Assembly: GCA_947258695.1 (NCBI GenBank)
Contig: CAMYJG010000023.1
Span: 1 to 64,000, forward strand
Direction: 5' to 3'
From: an uncultured Ectothiorhodospiraceae bacterium
Lineage (GTDB): Bacteria > Pseudomonadota > Gammaproteobacteria > UBA6429 > Thiohalophilaceae
Length of the DNA: 64,000 bases
Both the position numbers and the translations under genes were made by a program. This document shows, piece after piece, positions 54,616 to 63,506 of this stretch (positions within the stretch are counted from its first letter, which is position 1; each line of letters opens with the position of its first letter). A model generated the notes under the pieces. It saw only the letters and a list, made by a program, of their open reading frames with translations, had not been told where the DNA came from and searched no databases.

Positions 54616-56460
54616 ATGTGTGGTATAGCTGGAATTTTTGACAAAAAAAACAAGAGAATTGATGCTGATGTTATTTGCAGTATGCGTGACTCTATTGTGC
54701 ACAGAGGCCCAGATGACGAAGGTTATTATGTGGCCGGTAATATAGCGCTTGCACATAGACGGTTGAGTATTATTGATTTAAGCACGGGTCACCAGCCAAT
54801 GTTTACGAATGATAAGCGTCTATGCGTCGTATTTAATGGCGAAATATATAATTATGTTAGCTTGAGGGCCGAACTCTTAAAAAAAGGTTATAGTTTTAAC
54901 ACGCAATCTGATACGGAAGTATTATTGCATTTGTACAATGAGTACGGCGTTGAATGCGTAAAACATCTAAATGGTATATTTTCTTTTGCGATCTGGGATG
55001 ATAAAAATAAGGAGCTATATATAGCGAGGGATCATCTCGGAATAAAACCATTATATTATTTCAATACTGCTGATGCTTTCGTTTTTGCCTCAGAGGCAAA
55101 GGCTATATTTAAAAGCGGATATGTTGTGCCACAATCTAACAAAGATGCCGTGGCAGAGTATTTCATTTTTAGACATGTTGCTGGAGAGCAAAGCCTGTTT
55201 AAAGATATAAAATTACTACGACCTGGACATTACGTAGTGGTAAATGCAAAAGGTGTTTCTATACAACAATACTGGAATCCTGCGGCTACCAGACACGATT
55301 CCGGGTTAAGTTTTTCAGCAACAACAGAAAAACTTAGTGAACTACTGTATGATGCGGTAAAAATGCAAATGGTGAGCGATGTTCCAGTTGGGACTTTCTG
55401 TAGTGGCGGCATTGATTCCAGTCTTATTACGGCTATGGCGGCGTGTGAAGCAAAGCAGGGGATTAACACCTTCTCAGTGGGGTTTGACGAAGAAGGTTAT
55501 GATGAGACTTATTATGCACAAATGGTCTCAAATAAATATAAAACACAGCATCATGAATTAAAATTAAAGAATACGGAGTTCGCAGATTATTTGCCAAATA
55601 TGATTTGGAGTAATGATGAACCATTAAACTATGCTAATTCTGTGCATATATATGCGCTTAGTAAATTAGCAAAAGAATATGTGACAGTAGTATTGACAGG
55701 AGAAGGTGCGGACGAATTGTTTGGGGGGTATAATCGATATCACATCGCAAGGTACGTTTCGAGAGTTTCCTTTATACCTCAACAAGTCAGGCGCATATTA
55801 AGTAGCTTACTTATGTTATCAGGAGAACGCCGTTTAAAGAAATTGGCGACTTATTTAGGTGAGTCTCTGGAAAGCGTTCTTCTCTATAACAGCGCAACTC
55901 TGGATATGGGGATGATAAATCAGGTTGTTGATTATTGTGGTAAGGATACATTTGTATATCGAAATGCACTAATACAGGAAATGTTAGATACGAATGATGC
56001 GCTCAAACAAGTTACATTAATTGATCAGCAGACATATTTATCATCAATTCTAAATCGACAGGATAAAATGAGTATGGCTGCCAGTATTGAGTCTCGAGTT
56101 CCCTTTCTTGATTATCGTGTGGTGGAATTTGCTAATTCTATGTCGTCTGCTTACAAACAAGATGGAACACAGACCAAACTTATACTCAAGAAAGCTGCGG
56201 AACGTTATCTTCCTCATGAAGTGATTTATAGAAGGAAGTCGGGATTTGGTGTACCACTTTGTGAGTGGTTTAGGGAGAATGTGGGACTTGGAGAGTTAAT
56301 GAACGATACACTTACGAATGAGACACTGGAGGAGTTAGGTGGGAGCGTGAACCTACAGGCAAGCTTATCTGAACATAAGACAGGTAAAAAAGATAATTCT
56401 GAGTTTATTTGGACTGCACTTAATTATGTCCTCTGGAAAAAAACATTTGGTATAGTGTGA
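54616..56460 (+). CDS. asnB: Asparagine synthase (glutamine-hydrolysing)-type amidotransferase, second copy
   Basis: A 614-residue class II amidotransferase. Cys2 follows the start (MCGIAGIFD), with HRGPDDEG, FNGEIYNY and ARDHLGIKPLYYF in the glutaminase half. The PP-loop SGGIDSS is at 263-269, then GEGADELFGGYNRY, RQDKMSMAASIESRVPFLD and the C-terminal KSGFGVPL. All catalytic elements of an AsnB-like enzyme are intact. In XrtA loci such genes (recalled as TIGR03108) are thought to amidate the polysaccharide rather than make asparagine. It lies between the CapK-like enzyme and a glycosyltransferase (4-base gap), supporting that view. The first copy at 19.6 kb is clearly different in sequence. 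Confidence 0.93.
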   Translation: MCGIAGIFDKKNKRIDADVICSMRDSIVHRGPDDEGYYVAGNIALAHRRLSIIDLSTGHQPMFTNDKRLCVVFNGEIYNYVSLRAELLKKGYSFNTQSDTEVLLHLYNEYGVECVKHLNGIFSFAIWDDKNKELYIARDHLGIKPLYYFNTADAFVFASEAKAIFKSGYVVPQSNKDAVAEYFIFRHVAGEQSLFKDIKLLRPGHYVVVNAKGVSIQQYWNPAATRHDSGLSFSATTEKLSELLYDAVKMQMVSDVPVGTFCSGGIDSSLITAMAACEAKQGINTFSVGFDEEGYDETYYAQMVSNKYKTQHHELKLKNTEFADYLPNMIWSNDEPLNYANSVHIYALSKLAKEYVTVVLTGEGADELFGGYNRYHIARYVSRVSFIPQQVRRILSSLLMLSGERRLKKLATYLGESLESVLLYNSATLDMGMINQVVDYCGKDTFVYRNALIQEMLDTNDALKQVTLIDQQTYLSSILNRQDKMSMAASIESRVPFLDYRVVEFANSMSSAYKQDGTQTKLILKKAAERYLPHEVIYRRKSGFGVPLCEWFRENVGLGELMNDTLTNETLEELGGSVNLQASLSEHKTGKKDNSEFIWTALNYVLWKKTFGIV

Positions 56461-56464
56461 TATT

Positions 56465-57676
56465 GTGAAAACTGACGCAAAAGTTCAGAATTTGCTTTAC
56501 TGTGAGGGTAATGTCGACGGGACGATTGGAGGTTCATATTATAGCCTGTTTTTTCTGGTGGAAGGACTAGATAAAAAGAAATACAACCCGATCGTAGTTT
56601 TTCATAAAGAACATGATTTGTTACCGATGTTTAAAAGTGCAGGTATCGAAACACATATCTTTGAGCTTCCTAAATCCATCAATTTAGTCGCCAGACTTAA
56701 CTGCACAAGCATATTATTTAAGCCATTAATAATGTTGCAAAAATTCTTAAATGTAATGAGGTTTCTTGTATTTCGAGGAATCAAGTATGCAATTTTTCTT
56801 AAAAGGAAGAATGTTAAATTAATCCACTTAAATAATTCAATTTTAAGAAATCACAGCTGGATGTTGGCATCAGTCTTATCTGGAATAAAATGTATCACAC
56901 ATGAGCGCGGTATTAATGAGAAGTATTCTCGATTATCCCGATTTTTTGCAAGACGACTTTCTGCTATTATTTGTATCTCAAATGCAGTGAAACAAAAAAT
57001 GATCGATAAAAGCTTCGATCCAAAAAATTTAGTATTAATATACAATGGACTTGATCCAGAAAAAATCCAGATTAAACATAATGCAGCTGAAATGCGCACC
57101 CAGTACCAGATTGAGCAGGATTCTCCCATAATAGGTATTGTTGGAAATATTCGAGAATGGAAAGGCCAAGAGGTTGTGATTAAGGCCACGTATGAGATTA
57201 GTAAAAAATACAAGAACGTTAAATGTTTAGTTGTAGGCGACACTACTCCAGAACACCAAAGATATTATGATGGTTTGTTAAAAAGTATAGATGAATTAGG
57301 AATTAGCAATAATGTGATATTTACTGGCTATACTTCGAATGTCGCTGATTATCTAAATATAATGGATATAGTTGTGCATGCATCGATATTACCTGAACCT
57401 TTTGGCCGGGTTTTGATTGAGGCAATGGCTTTAGGGAAGCCTTTGATTGGCTCAGCATCTGGCGCAGTTCCAGAAATAATTGAAAACGGTGTAACAGGAT
57501 TAATTTTCAAGCCGGGTGACAGCATGGAATTATCTCATGCGGTTGTAAAATTATTAAAGGATCGTAAAAAAGCTAGTGAAATGGGTAGAAATGGGGCGAG
57601 ACGACTTTTGGATGAATTTCATGTTTCTAGAAACATAGAAAGAACCGAGCAGTTATATAGTAAATTGCTCGAATGA
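56465..57676 (+). CDS. Family 4 glycosyltransferase
   Basis: A 403-residue GT-B enzyme. The acceptor domain begins with DGTIGGSYYSLFFLVEGL and contains HLNNSILRNHSWMLASVLSG with HERGIN. The donor domain shows IIGIVGNIREWKGQEVVIKA, FTGYTSNVADYL and the E-x7-E region PEPFGRVLIEAMALGKPLIG. Starts with GTG four bases after the asnB-like gene, so the two are probably co-translated. A 266-base gap follows it with no gene, the only notable point being a GG-N10-GC pair at 57793-57806 without a TTGC box. Donor unknown. Confidence 0.92.
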   Translation: MKTDAKVQNLLYCEGNVDGTIGGSYYSLFFLVEGLDKKKYNPIVVFHKEHDLLPMFKSAGIETHIFELPKSINLVARLNCTSILFKPLIMLQKFLNVMRFLVFRGIKYAIFLKRKNVKLIHLNNSILRNHSWMLASVLSGIKCITHERGINEKYSRLSRFFARRLSAIICISNAVKQKMIDKSFDPKNLVLIYNGLDPEKIQIKHNAAEMRTQYQIEQDSPIIGIVGNIREWKGQEVVIKATYEISKKYKNVKCLVVGDTTPEHQRYYDGLLKSIDELGISNNVIFTGYTSNVADYLNIMDIVVHASILPEPFGRVLIEAMALGKPLIGSASGAVPEIIENGVTGLIFKPGDSMELSHAVVKLLKDRKKASEMGRNGARRLLDEFHVSRNIERTEQLYSKLLE

Positions 57677-57942
57677 TTTATGTTTTTGGGAGATTCTATG
57701 ATGATATGTTTAGTAAGGCATTGTTCTCTTATGATTATTTCATAGTGCGGATTCCAGCGATATTAGAACGATTACAAAATGCCGAGAATCCAGGTAATTA
57801 TTACGCATAATCTAGAAGTACTGAATAACACTTTGAATTTGATGTCTTAATCGAAATAAACTTAGAACTAAGCAAAGCTGTAATGCAAAATGTAATTTAT
57901 TGAATACAAAAATATTAACATGCCACGGGGAAATACTATATT

Positions 57943-58764
57943 ATGTGGTTTCGCTTTTCGCCTAATTCTATATTAACAAGAAACAGGAAAAACTCAGTGA
58001 TAAAATTAGCTAAAAAGATAGTCATCGCGATATTACACAAAACTATACGAGCAACTACATCAACCAGTATGGCCGGTTTAAATGCTTCCTTTAACACCCC
58101 GACACAGGACTATTGGCGTCGCATTAAGAATTTTGGCGGAGAAAAAGAACAATTAAATATTTTTATTGATAATTTAAAAAAAGGTGATGTTGTTTGGGAT
58201 GTGGGGGCATTTATCGGACTGTTTACAGTATTTTCGGCTAAATCAGTTGGACCTGAAGGTAAAGTGTATGCATTTGAGCCAGAAAAGAATACAGCATTGA
58301 AGCTCAATATGAATTGTAAGCTAAATAAATTAAATAATGTCAAGATTGTAAATTATGCTTTAAGCAATACAAATGAAGTCGGTAAATTATATCCAGCGAA
58401 CGAAGGTCAAAATGCAATTCATTCATTACAACCTCATACGGCGCTCAAAGATACTGGTGTTGAAATTAACTTAAAGCAAGGCGATACACTTGTGACCGAG
58501 AACATTATTGAGCCACCCAACGTCATTAAATTAGATGTTGAAGGCGCAGAATTACAATCTTTACAGGGTATGTCTGAAATACTAAAGAATCCTGAGTGCC
58601 GGTTTCTTTTTTTGGAATTGCACCACCGAGATTTGTCTCGTTTTGATGCTACTGAAGAGGAAGTAATATCTATTCTTAAGGATAGTGGTTTTAATATTGC
58701 AAAAGAGATGAAAAGGGGTACTGAAAGTCATTTGTTTTGTTTAAAGAATGATTTAAAGATTTAA
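57943..58764 (+). CDS. FkbM family methyltransferase
   Basis: A 273-residue SAM-dependent methyltransferase. Motif I is KGDVVWDVGAFIGLFTVFSA (near 85-104), followed by the acidic VYAFEPEKNTALKLNMN, and the FkbM signature KLDVEGAELQSLQGM lies near 196-210. FkbM enzymes usually methylate hydroxyl groups of sugars or polyketides; here O-methylation of a repeat-unit sugar is likely. Upstream gap of 266 bases and 57 bases before the flippase gene. A short hydrophobic region near residues 20-36 is probably not a true membrane segment. Confidence 0.92.
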   Translation: MWFRFSPNSILTRNRKNSVIKLAKKIVIAILHKTIRATTSTSMAGLNASFNTPTQDYWRRIKNFGGEKEQLNIFIDNLKKGDVVWDVGAFIGLFTVFSAKSVGPEGKVYAFEPEKNTALKLNMNCKLNKLNNVKIVNYALSNTNEVGKLYPANEGQNAIHSLQPHTALKDTGVEINLKQGDTLVTENIIEPPNVIKLDVEGAELQSLQGMSEILKNPECRFLFLELHHRDLSRFDATEEEVISILKDSGFNIAKEMKRGTESHLFCLKNDLKI

Positions 58765-58821
58765 ATATTATAAATCATAAAGCGATACCAAGTGCTTATA
58801 TAATAATATTAAGAAATATCC

Positions 58822-60285
58822 TTGAAAAAATTAAATACATTCTTCAAATTCATCTTGTCAAATGATGGGTCTATAAAGAAGAGGGCAATACGAGCGGCTA
58901 TATGGGTAAGTGTAGCAGGTGTTATCGTCTCTTCCCTGACTTTTTTCCGTTCGATAATTCTTGCTAGATTACTTAGCCCTGATGTGTTTGGGTTGATGGC
59001 TATTTGCATGATTATAATAAAAGGGGTCAATACATTCACAAAATCAGGAATCATAGATGCTCTGATACATCGCCAGAATAGCTTTGAAGAAGACAAGGGA
59101 ACTGCCTTTACTATACTGGTAGTAAGAGGATTCCTCTTATATTTTATTGTCGCATTGGCCGCCCCATTTATAGCTGATTTTTATAATGAAGAAATGCTTG
59201 TTGCAATGCTTCAGGTTATTGCTATTGGATTAATTTTTACCGGATTTATTAATATTAATACGGTGAACAAACAGAAGGAGTTGGACTATAGAAAAATCGC
59301 ATACCAGGAAAAAACGGTTGCTGTTATTGGTACTATTATCATCGTGGTTCTTGCATATTATTTACGTGATGTATGGGCGTTAATTTATGGTTTTGTTCTC
59401 ACGACACTTCTAAGCTTGATTTTCTCTTATGTTTATATCAAGGGAAAAATTTCCTTCTCATTTGATAAAGACATTGCAAAGCAATTATTTACTTTTGGTA
59501 AATTCATAACTGGTACCACGATTGTATTATATATTGCAACTGAACTTGATAACGCTGTTATCGGGAAGGTATTAAATACAGAGCAGTTGGGGTATTACGT
59601 TTTGGCATTTACGCTTACCAATTTAGTTGTAAATGAAATAGCTCGGTACGCGGCAAAAATAATGTTTCCTGCCTATAGTAAGTTACAAGATGATTTACCG
59701 GCGATTAAAAATGCTTACCTCAGAGTTGTAAATATGATTACCCTTCTGGCAGTGCCAGCAGCTGTAGGTATTTTTGTGCTTTCTCAACAAATTGTTTTAG
59801 TGGTTTATGGTGAGAAATGGCTACCTGCAATTGCTCCGTTACAATTACTTACTGTGTTTACTATTTTTCGTGCTATGGCTAGCAGCACAGGGTACGTATT
59901 TTATGGATTAGGTAAGCCAAAAATAGAATTTCGAATTGCCTTGGTTCGTCTTATAGTGATGTCAGCAATAATATACTATTTAGTAATTCATTATGGATTA
60001 TTTGGAGCAGCAATTACCGTTCTCATTGGTATGTTTCTTCACTGGGTTTTAGGTTTATTTTTTTTAAACAGTTTAATTAAGTTAAAATTTAGAGAATACC
60101 TTAAAAGCATTGCTCAGCCAACTTTGACATCGCTAATAATGGGGTTGGCCATTTATTTTCTATCAACGGTAGTGAACGGTAACACAATAGGCGGCTTACT
60201 TTTGCTGATTGGCTCTGGTTGTGCGATATATGGTTTACTAAATATAAATTTACTTAAGAATCTTATACAGAGAAAACTAACGTAG
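58822..60285 (+). CDS. Wzx-type polysaccharide flippase (MOP superfamily)
   Basis: A 487-residue membrane protein with roughly twelve to fourteen hydrophobic helices. The opening AIWVSVAGVIVSSLTFFRSIILARLLSPDVFGLMA (residues about 27-60) is the hallmark of WzxC-like lipopolysaccharide flippases, and SGIIDALIHRQ follows. It would move the finished undecaprenyl-linked repeat unit across the inner membrane for polymerisation. Translation starts at TTG, because no upstream ATG is in frame. It is the last plus-strand gene and converges with a methyltransferase gene, leaving only 16 bases between stops. Confidence 0.92.
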   Translation: MKKLNTFFKFILSNDGSIKKRAIRAAIWVSVAGVIVSSLTFFRSIILARLLSPDVFGLMAICMIIIKGVNTFTKSGIIDALIHRQNSFEEDKGTAFTILVVRGFLLYFIVALAAPFIADFYNEEMLVAMLQVIAIGLIFTGFININTVNKQKELDYRKIAYQEKTVAVIGTIIIVVLAYYLRDVWALIYGFVLTTLLSLIFSYVYIKGKISFSFDKDIAKQLFTFGKFITGTTIVLYIATELDNAVIGKVLNTEQLGYYVLAFTLTNLVVNEIARYAAKIMFPAYSKLQDDLPAIKNAYLRVVNMITLLAVPAAVGIFVLSQQIVLVVYGEKWLPAIAPLQLLTVFTIFRAMASSTGYVFYGLGKPKIEFRIALVRLIVMSAIIYYLVIHYGLFGAAITVLIGMFLHWVLGLFFLNSLIKLKFREYLKSIAQPTLTSLIMGLAIYFLSTVVNGNTIGGLLLLIGSGCAIYGLLNINLLKNLIQRKLT

Positions 60286-60301
60286 TTTTAATTAAACATA
60301 A

Positions 60302-60937
60302 TTACTTCTGCGCAATAACCCACGTCACTATTGGCCATTTTGGATCATTGTGCATTGCTACTTTATGCATAAAATGCCATTTACTGTTGGGAATACCGTC
60401 AGCAGAACTGAACCCAAGCCATTTTAGCACCCATACATATGGATTACCCCATCCCTCAGAGTAAATGATTTTTGAAAAATTTTTGCATAACAGACTTAAG
60501 CCATCTGGGGTAAATCGCCAGAAGTCACTAGGATCAGCATGAATAGGGTTAATAAAACAAGTTGTATGAATAGCAAGTCCGCCAGGTCTTAAAATTCGGT
60601 ATGTTTCGTTTATTGCATCCTGAGGATCACCCTCCAGGTGTTCCAAAACCTGATCACTAAGAACATAGTCAAATGAATTATCAGGAAAGGGTAATGATAA
60701 CAGATTGTAATCGGGGTAATTAGCCTCAGTGATAGTGCATCCTTCTAAACCAAGAAGCTCGCTTAAATTTGCAGAGTGGCTTACTGATAATAAATCTTTC
60801 CCCTCAGTTTCGGGCAATTTTAATTCAGATAAGCGTTTATACATAAAATATCGCGTAATGTGTGGCCCCTTATCAAGTCCAGACATAGATAGACGGATAA
60901 GTTTAGATAATAATCGTTTAAACAACTTAATGAGCAT
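60302..60937 (-). CDS. Class I SAM-dependent methyltransferase (Methyltransf_11-like)
   Basis: A 211-residue protein. The methyltransferase core is recognisable from SLPFPDNSFDYVLSDQVLEHL (split near 92-112) and AINETYRILRPGGLAIHTTCF. Motif I, normally D/E-x-G-x-G-x-G, reads LLSVSHSANLSELLG and lacks the glycines, so SAM binding may be altered. Positioned convergent to the flippase and about 120 bases downstream of the oxidoreductase-epimerase fusion gene on the same strand. Probably a sugar or lipid-head methyltransferase; could be inactive. Confidence 0.86.
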   Translation of the reverse strand: MLIKLFKRLLSKLIRLSMSGLDKGPHITRYFMYKRLSELKLPETEGKDLLSVSHSANLSELLGLEGCTITEANYPDYNLLSLPFPDNSFDYVLSDQVLEHLEGDPQDAINETYRILRPGGLAIHTTCFINPIHADPSDFWRFTPDGLSLLCKNFSKIIYSEGWGNPYVWVLKWLGFSSADGIPNSKWHFMHKVAMHNDPKWPIVTWVIAQK

Positions 60938-61055
60938 ACTTAAAGACCTTTAAGCGAGTGATATTGAATAAGTAAACAATATAGGGCGTACTAATTTAGA
61001 GTTAAAACTTTTCATAAGTGAACCCCCAACTTTTTCGAAGAGATAATCTGCCGTT

Positions 61056-63080
61056 TTATTTTTTCTTGCTGTTACCAATAACTTTAGCCGCCAAAGTGCT
61101 ATCATATTTTTCAGATGCAAATGCCGCATATAGGTCAAGTGGTTTTTTCGAGGGTTTCATAATTTTCAGTACACCTTTTAATGTCCATGAGATCATCTTA
61201 AGAACTGGAGCGGGCATCCACATAATAGAAAGTTCAGGTCTAGATTGGCGTAACATTGTAGCAAGTTGCTTTCTAGTTGGGGCCGGAGCTTCAACCAGAT
61301 TTAGTACGGCTGGTGCCTCATCAAAATTCTCAATATAGGAACGAATAACATTCGATGCTGTGTTTACATCACATACACTTAATGAACTCTTTGAGCTGCC
61401 CATTGCAACATATAAGGTACCCACTTCGCGTCCCAGACGTCCAGGCGGGGTGAAGTGTTCAAAATCGACCAGAGGTCCAAGTCGAATTGTTTTGTGCGCT
61501 ATCCCATGTTCGTTACATGCCTCGTTAACCAGGGTTTCTGCTTCGAGCTTGGCCCACACATATGGTCCTCTGCCAATATTACCTTTATCAACTGGTGAAT
61601 CTTCTTTAATTGCACCGCTCACCATGTTACTCGGTGTATGAACCGCAATACTGCTTATATTGATAAATTGTTTTATTCCATTTCTGATAGCACCTTCAAC
61701 CATGTGTCTTGTGGCTCCAATGGTGTTTCGTTCATGTTCTTCCATTCCACCAACCGTTTCTGCTGCGAGGTGAGCGATAGCTGAAACATCTTTGAAAAAC
61801 TCATCGGATACTTCTTTACCAATGTCGCCGTGGACATATTCAACTCCAGGGACCTTTTTGGTAGCTGATGGGATCTGTCGAGCAATTACCCGAACAGGCC
61901 AACCCAAGCCGCGTAATTCCCCAACCAGTTTGTGTCCAAGAAAACCAGTACCACCAGTAACAAGTATTGTCCCTTTCGAAGAATCTGCAGGACTCATTTT
62001 TTCCTCAATTGTGGCGAGATTTTGTACAGCATGTTCTTCAGTTATTTTTTCGGCTGCATGTAGTTTCTCGCCAATCACTGAGCAGATTTCTACCGTCTGA
62101 CAGATTGATTCATATGTCATGGGTAATGGGGCATTATTCTGAATGCTATTGTAGAATGCACCAACAAGCTCAGCAAGCCCCGCATAGCTCTTCTGACGCT
62201 TGAATACCATCTTGAAGATATTGGAGATAGTACCAAAAACCATCTGTCGAGCCTCGCTAAAAGGCTGTAACACAGCAGCGATCGCAGATGCTCCGGGACC
62301 AGGTAGTTTTTTAACGCCGCTCAGGACAAAATCAGCATTAATTGAGCCATTTGTGGCCACAACGCGTAGATATGACTCTATTGGTCGACCTTGAAGTGTC
62401 ACAATCAATGTGGTGAGAGCATCACCTACCCGGATGATTGCGCGTACTTCTCCCCGAGAATCGACTTCAAATGAACAAAGCTCATATTCAAGGGCTTTGT
62501 CAGGATCATTTATTGAGTCAAAAGCACTCAATAGCAGATAAACAGGGTGAGGTAATATATCCTCCAGTTGTTCAACGGGTGACATAAGACCGCTCCCCGC
62601 CCTGCGAACTGTCTTAAACGAAAAGTAGCTTTCGACATGCACAACCTTACCAATAAGATGCATAAATTTACGATATTTTTGTCCAGAATCTTGGTATAGG
62701 ACCTGATGAGCAGCACAAACTTTTAAACCCTTTGCCTTGGCGAGCTCAATTACGGCTTTTGCATCTTCGACAGCAAGTGCAAACGGCTTTTCTACATAAA
62801 CATGAGCGCCATTTTCTAACGCCAATTTGGCAAGATCTACATGGCTCTCAGGTGGTGTCACAATATGAACAGCGTCTGGTTGGGCTTCTTGTAACATCTT
62901 TAATGCGTCATCATATACGTCAACTTTATGATTTACCGTACTTTCAAGAAGCTCTTTGTCAACAGCTGGATCGGCAACGGCTATCACGGTTGCATTGTCC
63001 TGAATCTCAATTGCTTTTGCGTGGTGCAGTCCCATCCGGCCGCAGCCAATGAGAGCCACTTTTAAATTCTTATCAGTCAT
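61056..63080 (-). CDS. Fusion of Gfo/Idh/MocA oxidoreductase and NAD-dependent epimerase/dehydratase
   Basis: One 674-residue frame with two Rossmann enzymes. The N-terminal half (1 to about 330) is Gfo/Idh/MocA type: VALIGCGRMGLHHAKAIE, then the conserved EKP in HVYVEKPFAL. The C-terminal half (about 368-660) is an extended SDR: ILVTGGTGFLGHKLVGEL, ISSIAVHTPS and the catalytic Tyr-x3-Lys in GPYVWAKLEAETLV. Both active sites look intact, suggesting consecutive oxidation and epimerisation or reduction of one nucleotide sugar. Spot counts put its GC near 50%, well above most neighbours, so it may have a separate history. Starts with ATG; a 426-base gap lies upstream. Confidence 0.9.
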   Translation of the reverse strand: MTDKNLKVALIGCGRMGLHHAKAIEIQDNATVIAVADPAVDKELLESTVNHKVDVYDDALKMLQEAQPDAVHIVTPPESHVDLAKLALENGAHVYVEKPFALAVEDAKAVIELAKAKGLKVCAAHQVLYQDSGQKYRKFMHLIGKVVHVESYFSFKTVRRAGSGLMSPVEQLEDILPHPVYLLLSAFDSINDPDKALEYELCSFEVDSRGEVRAIIRVGDALTTLIVTLQGRPIESYLRVVATNGSINADFVLSGVKKLPGPGASAIAAVLQPFSEARQMVFGTISNIFKMVFKRQKSYAGLAELVGAFYNSIQNNAPLPMTYESICQTVEICSVIGEKLHAAEKITEEHAVQNLATIEEKMSPADSSKGTILVTGGTGFLGHKLVGELRGLGWPVRVIARQIPSATKKVPGVEYVHGDIGKEVSDEFFKDVSAIAHLAAETVGGMEEHERNTIGATRHMVEGAIRNGIKQFINISSIAVHTPSNMVSGAIKEDSPVDKGNIGRGPYVWAKLEAETLVNEACNEHGIAHKTIRLGPLVDFEHFTPPGRLGREVGTLYVAMGSSKSSLSVCDVNTASNVIRSYIENFDEAPAVLNLVEAPAPTRKQLATMLRQSRPELSIMWMPAPVLKMISWTLKGVLKIMKPSKKPLDLYAAFASEKYDSTLAAKVIGNSKKK

Positions 63081-63506
63081 ATTGATTTAACCTGTTAGAT
63101 TGTTACGTGTAGAAGTTATTGTCGTAGTGAGGGGGGCGTTGTTCTCTCGATTTAGTAAATATTTTATAATAATTGGCTATTTTAGCATGCCCATAGTGTG
63201 AAGTCTCGGTTTTAGTAGATAACAATTCTGGAAAGAGTAGGGAGTGACTAAATATAAAATTCGCCTGTGTTTCGGTATAAATCCTCACATTTTCCAGAAT
63301 CTCTTCATGGTGGTTGATTACATCTTTTTGAAGGAAAGCACAATAACTATTATGTAATTCAGTCAGATATTCTGTGATAGATGATGGGTAGCCCGTCTTC
63401 TGATGAAAATCAATTCATAAAAACAGACTGTTTGTTAAATTAGTGGAAATTAATAAACAATACTGTAACAAGATAGAATACAGCTAAGGAAAATATCTAC
63501 ACTTCT
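63081..63506. other. Gene-free gap
   Basis: 426 bases between the fusion gene and the truncated sulfotransferase. A 61-codon minus-strand frame at 63103-63288 has no recognisable content and is not called. No hairpin terminator, sigma-54 element or repeat was seen. It presumably carries the fusion gene's promoter. Confidence 0.4.

Noticed and set aside
54616-56460. Housekeeping asparagine synthetase
   Set aside because: Motifs alone cannot exclude it, but tight packing with CapK-like and glycosyltransferase genes in an XrtA locus makes a polymer-modifying role more likely.
56851-57243. 130-codon minus-strand frame opposite a glycosyltransferase
   Set aside because: Antisense shadow of a gene with clear GT-B motifs; no domain signal of its own.
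57793-57806. Plus-strand GG-N10-GC pair before the FkbM gene
   Set aside because: CAGG and ACGCA flanks do not match sigma-54 boxes; expected by chance in a scan of this length.
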